The notes under the pieces: model-generated
Database searches by the model: none
What the model was told of the DNA's origin: nothing
Seen by the model: the letters and a program-made list of their open reading frames with translations, nothing else
Position numbers and translations under genes: made by a program
Shown: piece after piece, positions 35,126-42,593 of the stretch
Numbering within the stretch: position 1 is the stretch's first letter
Layout: every line of letters starts with the position of its first letter
NCBI RefSeq assembly: GCF_014698935.1
Contig: NZ_JACVMN010000002.1
Location: forward strand, 1,054,001 to 1,118,000
Direction: 5' to 3'
Length of the DNA: 64,000 nucleotides
From: Flagellimonas sp. S3867
GTDB taxonomy: Bacteria; Bacteroidota; Bacteroidia; Flavobacteriales; Flavobacteriaceae

Positions 35126-35527
35126 ATGAAGAGATATCCTTCAAAGATTAGCTATGGGTTGCTGTTATTTGTTCTTGCCGTAATTATTGGCACCACTATT
35201 CCAATAATTTCGCAGGGTAATTTACTTGGTTTAGGTATTAATCTATTTACCTTGATATTCGTGCTTTATGTGTTTTTCTCGATTTACTATGTAATCGAAG
35301 GGAATAACTTGGTAATAAGAGTAGGGGTTTTATTCAAATGGAAGATTGAAATATCCACCATAAAAATAGTGGCCAAAAGTAATAGTTGGATCAGTTCTCC
35401 CGCAGCATCCCTAGATCGACTTAATATTATCTACAATAAGCATAGTAGTATTTTGGTTTCACCAAAAGACAAAGAGGGCTTTATAAAAGAACTTATTAGA
35501 ATTAATCCGCAGATAGAGGAGCTATAA
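35126..35527 (+). CDS. Small membrane PH-domain protein
   Basis: A 133-residue protein from ATG 35126; an in-frame TTG at 35117 is an alternative. Two adjacent transmembrane helices (about residues 8-28 and 34-55) precede a small beta-rich domain with NNLVIRVGVLFKWKIEISTI, which resembles the bacterial PH-like (YdbS/PH_6) fold. It has no catalytic motif. It follows the oxidoreductase operon by 50 bp on the same strand. Confidence 0.75.
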   Translation: MKRYPSKISYGLLLFVLAVIIGTTIPIISQGNLLGLGINLFTLIFVLYVFFSIYYVIEGNNLVIRVGVLFKWKIEISTIKIVAKSNSWISSPAASLDRLNIIYNKHSSILVSPKDKEGFIKELIRINPQIEEL

Positions 35528-35647
35528 ATAAACATCAAGCTTTGGATGTAGGACTAGATATTGCCAATCCATGGGCAGATACTACCATATGGAATAAACG
35601 GACATTATTTTTGGTTGAATTGAATCAACGATTTATGAAAACCGGTT

Positions 35648-36166
35648 TCAACTCCTAACCAAAGCTAGGCTTATTTCCGCTGGATCCGGGGTGCCATTGT
35701 CGTCAAAATCAAATTCTGCCGGTCCATCAAGAGTTAAGTTATTTGTTCCGTTGAATGTTATTCGAAAAAATTCATAATCATCAGCGGCATCCCCATCAAA
35801 CCGTACCACCAAAAGATCCTCATCAAAACATAAATCTCCAGAAAAACGGGTGTTAGATCCATCAGATTCTGCAATGTTAAGGGTAAACCTACCATTGGAT
35901 TGGATTGATAGTGTAACTGTACCACCTTCGGCCACAACGTCGACCACCTGAATTGGTTCTGTAGAAATGTTGAAAAAACTTGCTTCGGTTGCTGTCCAGT
36001 TCCCAGAAATTTCGGAAACGGAAAAATTTGTACCCTGTAAGGAACAATCTGGGCCTTCATCGTCAGTGCTGCAAGACACCAAGGAACAACCAACCCATAG
36101 AAGGGATAGCAAGTGGTAGAGAAATCTTCGTTTTTTAATCATCGGAAAATAGCTTATACGTTTCAT
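35648..36166 (-). CDS. Lipocalin-like hypothetical lipoprotein
   Basis: A protein of 172 residues from ATG 36166, or 164 from ATG 36142, which gives a more usual lipoprotein signal (MIKKRRFLYH then SLVSC). After a short acidic linker the mature part reads GNWTATEASFFN, SIQSNGRFTLNI and strands up to LDGPAEFDFDDNGTPDPAEI, a lipocalin-like small barrel pattern ending with a possible calcium-type Asp loop. Function unknown. It is divergent from the hybrid two-component gene. Confidence 0.75.
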   Translation of the reverse strand: MKRISYFPMIKKRRFLYHLLSLLWVGCSLVSCSTDDEGPDCSLQGTNFSVSEISGNWTATEASFFNISTEPIQVVDVVAEGGTVTLSIQSNGRFTLNIAESDGSNTRFSGDLCFDEDLLVVRFDGDAADDYEFFRITFNGTNNLTLDGPAEFDFDDNGTPDPAEISLALVRS

Positions 36167-36390
36167 ATTATTGGATTTTATGGGTTATTGGAAAATGTTA
36201 GGCTATCTATGGAAATTACTATGATTAAAAGTACCGCATGACCCCCCTATACTTTGCTACCCATGTTTCAATCTTTAATACTTAGGTTGCGCCTATCCAT
36301 CTCAGTACCAATGAAATCAATGTTAATTCTTGAGATAAGACAGATATTACCATTATCTTAGTAGAAGCACCGGTAACCCATCTAACCCAT

Positions 36391-39300
36391 ATGAGAAAGC
36401 TCGTCCTTTTTGGCTTTGTCTGCATTAATTGTTGGGTTACAAGTGCCCAGCTCCGAACACAAATAGATAGTCTTACCCATTTGCTTGAAAACAAGCGCGA
36501 GCAAGATACCGTGACAGTTAAGTTGCTCTTGGATATTGCCAATACCTACCGAGGAGTCAATTTGGACACCTCTTATCTATATGCCAAAAAAGCTTTCAAC
36601 TTGGCCTCTAATATTTCCTATGATTATGGGATGGCCTCTGCCGATAAGATCAAAGGGACCTATTTTCTTTATACAGGCGTAATGGATAGCAGTGTCATGT
36701 ATTATGAAAATGGACAAAAGCTATTTCGAAAACTGGGAGATTTGGATGGGGTCCATGATATCAACTACAATTTGGGGTTATTGCATTCCTCAATTTCCGA
36801 ATATGACAAAGCCATTTCATATTACCAAAAAGATTTTGCTTTTAGAAATGAGATTGGGGATACCCTTGGCATAGCAGATGGGTACCTGAACATTGGGGCG
36901 GTTTATCTTTATAAAGGGGATAATAAAAAGGCCTATAAAAATCTTACCGCCTCAATCCCATATTTTGAACAGGCAGGTGATCAATTGTCCGTTGCCAAAG
37001 TAAACTTCAATCTGGGCACCATTCAGTGGAACTATAGTAATTATGATCTGGCCCTAAAAGATTTCTTTGCATCGCTTACGGTATTTGAAGAGGAAGAAGA
37101 TCGGTATTTATTGGCCAGCTGTTTTGAAAACATTGCCGGTGTCTATGAAAACATGGAGAACTATAAAAGTGCTCTTAAATATTATCGTGCCTCTTTACAC
37201 AACAGTGAAGAAGTGGGTGATGCCCGACTTACGGCTTCCAACAACCATAGTTTAGGAGTGGTTATGGACAAATATGGGCAGCGGGATTCTGCCCTGTATT
37301 ATTTTGATAAGAGCCTTCAACTATCACAAGAAAGCAATTTTAGGGACCTTTCAAGTTTAAATTATCACAGTTTGGGTGTTTTGCATGGCAAGGATAATGC
37401 ATCAAAAGGGATTGAATTTCTTAATAAAAGCATTTCCTTGAAAAAGGTCATTGAGCTTGACAATTTCAACATAGCTACTTCTTTGTATGAATTGGGGACC
37501 ATCCAAGCGAACCAAAATCAATTTGCCAACGCCAGAAAAAACTTTGAGGAGGGATGGAAGGTATCTCGACTGACAGATTCTAAAGAAATAAAAAGTAAAC
37601 TATCGTTTGCCTTGTACAAACTGAACAAGAATATGGGCAACCAAACCCATGCCCTTACCTATTTGGAGGAATATCATCAGCTAAAGGACAGCATTTTTGA
37701 TGATGAGGCCAATAAAAACTTGGTGGCCAGGGAAATACAGTATGAAACCGCAAAGAAAGATCAGCAAATAGAGTTATTGACAAAGGAGCGGGAGTTAAAA
37801 CAGGCTGAGGTCGCAGCCCAGGAGGCATTGTTAAAACAAAATACGACCCAAAGAAATCTGTTGTTGGCCGGAATAGTTTCAGTTTTAATAATTTCAATAC
37901 TTCTTTTTAGAAATTATCTGGTTAAACTGCGAGCTAAGGAAATGGTGAACAAAAAGCAAAGAGAATTTGTGACCCTAAGGTCCCGTTTTTTCGCGAATGT
38001 ATCACACGAGTTCCGGACTCCGTTGACTTTGATTCTTGGCCCACTAAAGGACTTGCTATCCTCCAATAAAGAAAATCAGGAGCACCAGGAAAGCTATGAA
38101 CTAATGAAACGGAACAGCGAAAAGTTATTGGGCTTGGTAAACCAGCTGCTGGATCTTGCTAAATTAGAAGCTGGCGCGTTGCCTCTGCAGGTCAGGGAAG
38201 ATAACCTAAAAACCTTTTTAAAAACAGTAACAGCTTCCTTTAGTTCTTGGGCCGATTATCAAAACATTAAGTTCAATGTGACCATTGCGGACGAAATTAG
38301 TAGTGCTTGGTTTGATGGTGATGCGTTGGAGAAAATCCTGAACAATCTATTGGCAAACGCCTTTAAATTCACTTCCAAAAATGGCAGCGTTGATTTTAAG
38401 GCCAAATTGATCATCAGAAACAAAACTGAGGGAGAATCCATAAAAATTGCGGTGCAGGATACGGGAAAAGGAATAGCAAGTTCCGACTTGGATAAGGTTT
38501 TTGACCGATTTTACCAGGCCGAAGCATCCCAGACCGGAGCTAAAAAAGGAACAGGTATTGGATTGGCATTGGTCAAAGAACTCACAGAATTGCATCACGG
38601 AAACATTGCTGTTGAAAGCGAAGAAGCAAAGGGCACAACTTTCACCCTGATTCTTCCCATTTCAGAAGAACAATTCGATGCAAGTGAAATTACACCTGTT
38701 GTATCAGAACAGCCATCAACTATAAAGGATTCCATTCCATCTAGGCCTTCCAAGACTTTAAAGGAGGAAGAAACAATTAAAAAAGACTTACCGCTTGTTC
38801 TTATCGTTGAAGACAATGACGATGTTAGATCATATGTCATAAAAAATCTGAACAACACTTACAATATTAAGGAGGCCACCAATGGTGTCGAAGGTTTTGA
38901 TATAGCGCAAAAGGTAGTACCAGATCTTATTATCAGCGATGTTATGATGCCCGATATGGACGGACTTTCGCTTTGCAAAAAGTTAAAAGAGGACGAAAAA
39001 ACAAGTCATATCCCCGTTATTTTGCTTACTGCTCTGGCCTCTCAGGCTTCAAAGGTGGAAGGAATTGAGACAGGGGCGGACGATTATATTATCAAACCTT
39101 TTGATAAGAAAGAACTGATAGCCCGTGTAAAAAACCTAATTGACCAACGACAGCGATTAAGGGAAAAATATAGTCGGCAGCTTACCTTGGAGCCAAAGGT
39201 TCTTGCTATTACATCAGTGGATGAGCGCTTTTTGGAGAAAATAGTACGGATTCTGGAACAACGGTTGGATGATTCCTCCTTTGGAGTGGAGGATTTGGCC

Positions 39301-39534
39301 AAGGAAACAGGAATGAGCCGTACCCAATTGTTCAGAAAGATGAGGGCATTGCTCAATCAATCACCCCAAGATTTTATTCGCGATTTTCGACTTAAAAGAG
39401 CGGCTCAATTGTTAGAAAATAAAGCCGGGAATATATCCGAAATTGCCTATCAGGTGGGTTTTAATAACCTCTCCTATTTCACCAAAAGATTTAAGGAGCT
39501 GTTTGGCAAAACCCCTTCGGAGTATAGTCTTTAA
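36391..39534 (+). CDS. Hybrid two-component regulator: TPR sensor, histidine kinase, receiver, AraC HTH
   Basis: A 1047-residue protein that joins a complete signalling chain. After a signal peptide, TPR repeats fill about residues 60-440 in the periplasm; a coiled coil and a membrane helix follow at about 490-507. The kinase has phospho-acceptor His539 in VSHEFRTPLTL and the ATP domain with DTGKG at 690-694. A receiver (about 800-915) has phospho-Asp850 in ISDVMMPDMDG. The C-terminal AraC domain (about 945-1047) binds DNA. The TPR sensor replaces the two-blade propellers found in most glycan-sensing hybrid systems. Upstream, TGAGATAA (36331) and TTATCTTA (36353) form an inverted repeat. No target genes are adjacent. 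Confidence 0.94.
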   Translation: MRKLVLFGFVCINCWVTSAQLRTQIDSLTHLLENKREQDTVTVKLLLDIANTYRGVNLDTSYLYAKKAFNLASNISYDYGMASADKIKGTYFLYTGVMDSSVMYYENGQKLFRKLGDLDGVHDINYNLGLLHSSISEYDKAISYYQKDFAFRNEIGDTLGIADGYLNIGAVYLYKGDNKKAYKNLTASIPYFEQAGDQLSVAKVNFNLGTIQWNYSNYDLALKDFFASLTVFEEEEDRYLLASCFENIAGVYENMENYKSALKYYRASLHNSEEVGDARLTASNNHSLGVVMDKYGQRDSALYYFDKSLQLSQESNFRDLSSLNYHSLGVLHGKDNASKGIEFLNKSISLKKVIELDNFNIATSLYELGTIQANQNQFANARKNFEEGWKVSRLTDSKEIKSKLSFALYKLNKNMGNQTHALTYLEEYHQLKDSIFDDEANKNLVAREIQYETAKKDQQIELLTKERELKQAEVAAQEALLKQNTTQRNLLLAGIVSVLIISILLFRNYLVKLRAKEMVNKKQREFVTLRSRFFANVSHEFRTPLTLILGPLKDLLSSNKENQEHQESYELMKRNSEKLLGLVNQLLDLAKLEAGALPLQVREDNLKTFLKTVTASFSSWADYQNIKFNVTIADEISSAWFDGDALEKILNNLLANAFKFTSKNGSVDFKAKLIIRNKTEGESIKIAVQDTGKGIASSDLDKVFDRFYQAEASQTGAKKGTGIGLALVKELTELHHGNIAVESEEAKGTTFTLILPISEEQFDASEITPVVSEQPSTIKDSIPSRPSKTLKEEETIKKDLPLVLIVEDNDDVRSYVIKNLNNTYNIKEATNGVEGFDIAQKVVPDLIISDVMMPDMDGLSLCKKLKEDEKTSHIPVILLTALASQASKVEGIETGADDYIIKPFDKKELIARVKNLIDQRQRLREKYSRQLTLEPKVLAITSVDERFLEKIVRILEQRLDDSSFGVEDLAKETGMSRTQLFRKMRALLNQSPQDFIRDFRLKRAAQLLENKAGNISEIAYQVGFNNLSYFTKRFKELFGKTPSEYSL

Positions 39535-39613
39535 GGCATCTATATACAAAGTGGGACAAGCCACTTGAAAAAGATTCAAAAGCGGTCTAAGGTAAAATTG
39601 TAAAGGAGGATTG

Positions 39614-39724
39614 TTATTCGGAATCTTCTGTGGAAGCTGATTTATTTCCACTACCATAAATCTCAATAAACTTTGGAGAGATATGTCCAACAAGGGCAAA
39701 TGCTATGATGTAGAGATATTTCAT
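39614..39724 (-). CDS. Possible 36-residue small membrane or secreted protein
   Basis: In the 380-bp stretch between the hybrid regulator and ssb, the minus strand encodes 36 residues beginning MKYLYIIAFALVGHIS and ending KSASTEDSE. A single hydrophobic segment and a polar tail are typical of small membrane proteins. The upstream box TATCTTTA is one base off the -7 consensus but only about 5 bp from the ATG. Existence is uncertain; the rest of the stretch holds only the ssb promoter box. Confidence 0.35.
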   Translation of the reverse strand: MKYLYIIAFALVGHISPKFIEIYGSGNKSASTEDSE

Positions 39725-39848
39725 AATTTAAAGATACGAAAACCCTCCTGAACCAGAAAAGAGCTTATAATTAAAGATTTCAAACATTTACATCCGTTTA
39801 CAAACGAAAACAAATGTTTTAATACCGGTTCATGTTTTTTACCGCTAC

Positions 39849-39856
39849 TATGTTTG
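39849..39856 (+). promoter_or_regulatory. -7 box of the ssb promoter
   Basis: TATGTTTG is an exact match to TAnnTTTG and lies 58 bp before the ssb ATG; the upstream TTG element is not clear. Confidence 0.5.
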
Positions 39857-39914
39857 CCCTGTCGGACGAAATTAGTTCGATAGTATTAACTGTTTAATCG
39901 TAAAATTAAAAATC

Positions 39915-40247
39915 ATGAATTCGCTAAAAAACAAAGTACAGTTGATTGGAAACTTAGGAAATGACCCTGAAATGGTAACCTTGGAAAATGGCAACAAGTT
40001 GGCCAAATTTTCCATCGCAACAAATGAGACCTACAAGAACGCCACAGGTGAAAAGGTGACCGATACCCAATGGCACAACATTGTAGCATGGGGTAAAGTA
40101 GCAGAAATTGTTGAGAATTTCTTGGAAAAGGGAAAGGAAGTGGCCATTGAAGGAAAGCTTGTATCACGCTCTTATGAAACCAAAGAAGGTGAAAAAAGGT
40201 ATATAACCGAAATAAAATGCAATGAGCTATTGATGTTAGGAAAGTAG
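39915..40247 (+). CDS. ssb: Single-stranded DNA-binding protein
   Basis: A 110-residue OB-fold protein: NKVQLIGNLGNDPEM at the N-terminus, LAKFSIATNETYKN, TQWHNIVAWGKVAEI, and VAIEGKLVSRSYETKEGEKR. It binds single-stranded DNA in replication, repair or recombination. It is shorter than canonical replicative SSB and lacks the acidic C-terminal tail that recruits partner proteins, so it is probably the accessory paralogue common in flavobacteria. It is monocistronic, ended by a strong terminator. Confidence 0.93.
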   Translation: MNSLKNKVQLIGNLGNDPEMVTLENGNKLAKFSIATNETYKNATGEKVTDTQWHNIVAWGKVAEIVENFLEKGKEVAIEGKLVSRSYETKEGEKRYITEIKCNELLMLGK

Positions 40248-40272
40248 CACATATGATTTACGGATTATCGAT

Positions 40273-40303
40273 AAAGGGGGTCAATTGACCCCCTTTCTTT
40301 TTG
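40273..40303 (+). terminator. Terminator after ssb
   Basis: AAAGGGGGTCAA at 40273 pairs with TTGACCCCCTTT ending at 40296: a perfect 24-bp palindrome followed by a T-rich run (CTTTTTGA). Clear Rho-independent terminator, active in either direction. Confidence 0.85.
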
Positions 40304-40387
40304 ATTGTCAATGTTTAACAGTAAATTATAGAAAGATGATGCAACCCTTTGAGGAATTGAATGTCTTATATATGAAGTCAAGACAAG

Positions 40388-40810
40388 ATGAAATTGGTTC
40401 GAATACATATCATAGTTTTCGCAAGCTGCTGCGGTATCGGAGTTTCTGCTCAAGATAATCTGCATACCACGCATAGCTTACGCTTTTATGAGACCATGGC
40501 ACAACGGGACGCCAATTACGAACACTCCTTTCAAATGGCGAATCATCAGGATGAGCAAGATTATTGGATGGACCAGCAGAATTTTGAACGCCATTTGGGA
40601 ACTGCTGATTTTACATCGTATCTAGTTTATATGAAAGGTAAAAAAGAAGCCTATTTTAACCATTTACAAAGCTGCAACAATATGTGCAGGCATAGTGAAC
40701 TCTATTTTAAAAAGGCAGGGGAATATCTTTCCTCTTCGGATTTCGATAAATTGTTGGAGCCTGAAACAGGGGAAATGGTCCAAAATATTCCTAGGAAAAA
40801 ACAAAATTGA
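40388..40810 (+). CDS. Hypothetical secreted protein
   Basis: A 140-residue protein with a signal peptide ending near GVSAQD. The mature part is polar and rich in His, Gln and Tyr (ANHQDEQDYWMDQQNFERHL) with two Cys near residues 95 and 99 (SCNNMC) that could form a disulfide or bind metal. No family is recognised. It converges on the Cys-rich small gene across a shared terminator. Confidence 0.7.
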   Translation: MKLVRIHIIVFASCCGIGVSAQDNLHTTHSLRFYETMAQRDANYEHSFQMANHQDEQDYWMDQQNFERHLGTADFTSYLVYMKGKKEAYFNHLQSCNNMCRHSELYFKKAGEYLSSSDFDKLLEPETGEMVQNIPRKKQN

Positions 40811-40815
40811 AAAAA

Positions 40816-40841
40816 GAAAACCACCTTAAGGTGGTTTTTTT
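40816..40841. terminator. Bidirectional terminator between convergent genes
   Basis: CCACCTTAAGGTGG (40821-40834) is a perfect palindrome flanked by an A-run on the left and a T-run on the right, so it can stop transcripts from both the 140-residue gene and the Cys-rich gene. Confidence 0.85.
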
Positions 40842-40998
40842 ATGCAACTTTCTTTAAAAGGTCAAAACAAGGACAACGTTTGCAGCGCTTGCTTTCACAC
40901 TTTTTATATTTTTTACAACATTTCGACTTGCAATTTGAAGGGCAAAGTTCCCTGAGCTGCGACTTGTTGTCTTTCTTTTTTTGCTTCTTTTTCCCCAT
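40840..40998 (-). CDS. Cys- and Lys-rich 52-residue protein
   Basis: A short gene read on the minus strand from ATG 40998. The product starts MGKKKQKKKDNKSQLREL and contains eight Cys in 26 residues (19, 23, 27, 28, 34, 39, 42, 44), with spacing CPSNCKSKCC and CESKRCKRCPC, ending FDLLKKVA. The pattern suggests metal binding, and the strongly basic head suggests nucleic acid or ribosome contact. It is placed beside the ferritin gene and ends in a shared terminator. I am not aware of an assigned function; similar short Cys-rich proteins appear in other flavobacteria. Confidence 0.75.
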   Translation of the reverse strand: MGKKKQKKKDNKSQLRELCPSNCKSKCCKKYKKCESKRCKRCPCFDLLKKVA

Positions 40999-41063
40999 TG
41001 CTCTGAACAGATGGGCCAAAAATAGCTATTTTTAATTAATCTAAATAAAAGATTTAACAAAAA

Positions 41064-41585
41064 TTATTCTCCAGCAGTATCCGAAGCTGCACTTGCCACT
41101 ATTAATTGCTGTATGTCGCGATCAAAAAGATATAATCCACCTTTGTCGTTACCAATAAGGTTGATTTTATCCAAAACAGTACGGGCCAATGCTTCCTCTT
41201 CCAATTGTTCCGCTACATACCATTGTAAAAAGTTGTGCGTGGCATAATCTTTTTCTTCTAAAGTCACATGAACCAATTCATTGATACTTTGCGAAACAAA
41301 GATTTCATGATCATACAATTCCTGAAACATCTCTTGAAGCGTTCCGAAATCGGTTTTTGGTGCTTCAAGGTCCGAAACATGAGCATGCCCTCCACGTTCA
41401 TTTACATATTTGACCAATTTGAGCATATGCATTCGCTCTTCATCCGAATGCCCATACATGAACCCGGCCACTCCTTCCAAACCTTTTACCTCGGCCCAAG
41501 AGGCCATAGATAAATATACTTGTGAGGACTGTGCCTCTATTCGAATTTGTTCGTTAAGTGCTTTTTCAAGTTTTTTGGATAGCAT
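41064..41585 (-). CDS. ftnA: Ferritin (FtnA type)
   Basis: A 173-residue non-haem ferritin. The N-terminal helix LNEQIRIEAQSSQVYLSMASW carries ferroxidase Glu residues; GFMYGHSDEERMHMLKLVKY supplies the next ligands (Glu49, Glu50, His53), and the last helices include LQWYVAEQLEEEALA. It oxidises and stores iron in a 24-subunit shell in the cytoplasm. No Cys-rich bacterioferritin signature is present. The gene is monocistronic; the small Cys-rich gene lies 65 bp downstream on the same strand. Confidence 0.94.
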   Translation of the reverse strand: MLSKKLEKALNEQIRIEAQSSQVYLSMASWAEVKGLEGVAGFMYGHSDEERMHMLKLVKYVNERGGHAHVSDLEAPKTDFGTLQEMFQELYDHEIFVSQSINELVHVTLEEKDYATHNFLQWYVAEQLEEEALARTVLDKINLIGNDKGGLYLFDRDIQQLIVASAASDTAGE

Positions 41586-41654
41586 GTTCTTGATTTTAGA
41601 AGTATAAAATTACGAAATGGGTTTGACTCAAAATAAGATATATTCAATGCATTG

Positions 41655-42491
41655 CTAAAATCGGACAGCCACACCCATAGTTCCTGGACCAAAACTGAGA
41701 TTCCAGCTCAGCTTTTTTTGAGTATCATTATATTTTTCATTGTATTTGGAATCGAGATAACGATCTATGGATTCCACAATAAATATGCTGAGAACAGTAC
41801 TAAACGCGATATCTGAAACCCAATGAAAACGATCTGTGACCCTTGCAAATCCGGGAATCAATCCCACCGTATAAATTCCAGCCTTTACCCATGGATTTTT
41901 AAATTGTTTAGCGATTGCATAAGCATTGGTAAAGGCCAACATGGCATGCCCTGATGGGAATGAGTCGTAATTAAGTACTCTTTTAACATGAAAAGGGTCA
42001 AATTCATTGGAAGATTCTCCACTTTTAGGTCTAGCCCGGCCGATGAGTCGTTTACTTACTTGTTGTAAAAAACCACCAGCGGTAGCTGAAGCAATCAAAA
42101 GCACCCCGGTCCTTCGTAATTTTTCATTTTTGGTAAATAAACCTGCCAGGTAAACTCCGCCGGTAAACATATAATTGTTCTCCGGACTTCCATATTCGTT
42201 TCCATAATCCACCAAAAAATCAGGGACATCCTCTCTAAATCCACCCACCCAATGATCCAGCTCATCATCAACAGTAAAAAGTACGGCTGTACCAGCTACC
42301 ATATAACCTAAATTGGCCCAGTCATTTCCTTGCCAATGAAAAGGGCGACTATAGGCGTGTCCAATCCCCCCAAGAACATTGCCCATGTCGTAGGTGAAAT
42401 TGTTCCAAAGATTGTCTTTGTTGATATTAAGGTCTTGAGCGTTTGACGGAATTGCAAAAAGCAAGAAAAGGATAATAATAAACGGTTTCAT
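41655..42491 (-). CDS. PAP2-family phosphatase
   Basis: A 278-residue envelope protein with a signal peptide (ending PSNAQD). The acid phosphatase/PAP2 signature is complete: KRLIGRARP (motif 1), the central PSGHAM (motif 2) and RVTDRFHWVSDIAFS (motif 3). Such enzymes act on undecaprenyl diphosphate, lipid phosphates or lipid A. The start and end have beta-rich character, unlike the membrane-helix-only PAP2 group, so it may be anchored in the outer membrane. Single gene; substrate not assignable. Confidence 0.88.
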   Translation of the reverse strand: MKPFIIILFLLFAIPSNAQDLNINKDNLWNNFTYDMGNVLGGIGHAYSRPFHWQGNDWANLGYMVAGTAVLFTVDDELDHWVGGFREDVPDFLVDYGNEYGSPENNYMFTGGVYLAGLFTKNEKLRRTGVLLIASATAGGFLQQVSKRLIGRARPKSGESSNEFDPFHVKRVLNYDSFPSGHAMLAFTNAYAIAKQFKNPWVKAGIYTVGLIPGFARVTDRFHWVSDIAFSTVLSIFIVESIDRYLDSKYNEKYNDTQKKLSWNLSFGPGTMGVAVRF

Positions 42492-42593
42492 AATGCAGAA
42501 GGTTGATCAACTAAAGTTAAAAAATAAATTTATTGAGCAAATATTAGATACATGAGACGGTATACCCTTTCGAACATTACTGTCCCCCCCAAC

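Noticed and set aside
36331..36360. Confirmed operator of the hybrid regulator
   Set aside because: TGAGATAA/TTATCTTA is imperfect and short; chance cannot be excluded in AT-rich DNA.
39412..39699. 95-codon minus-strand frame over the end of the hybrid regulator
   Set aside because: It is a shadow of the AraC domain with no protein-like pattern.
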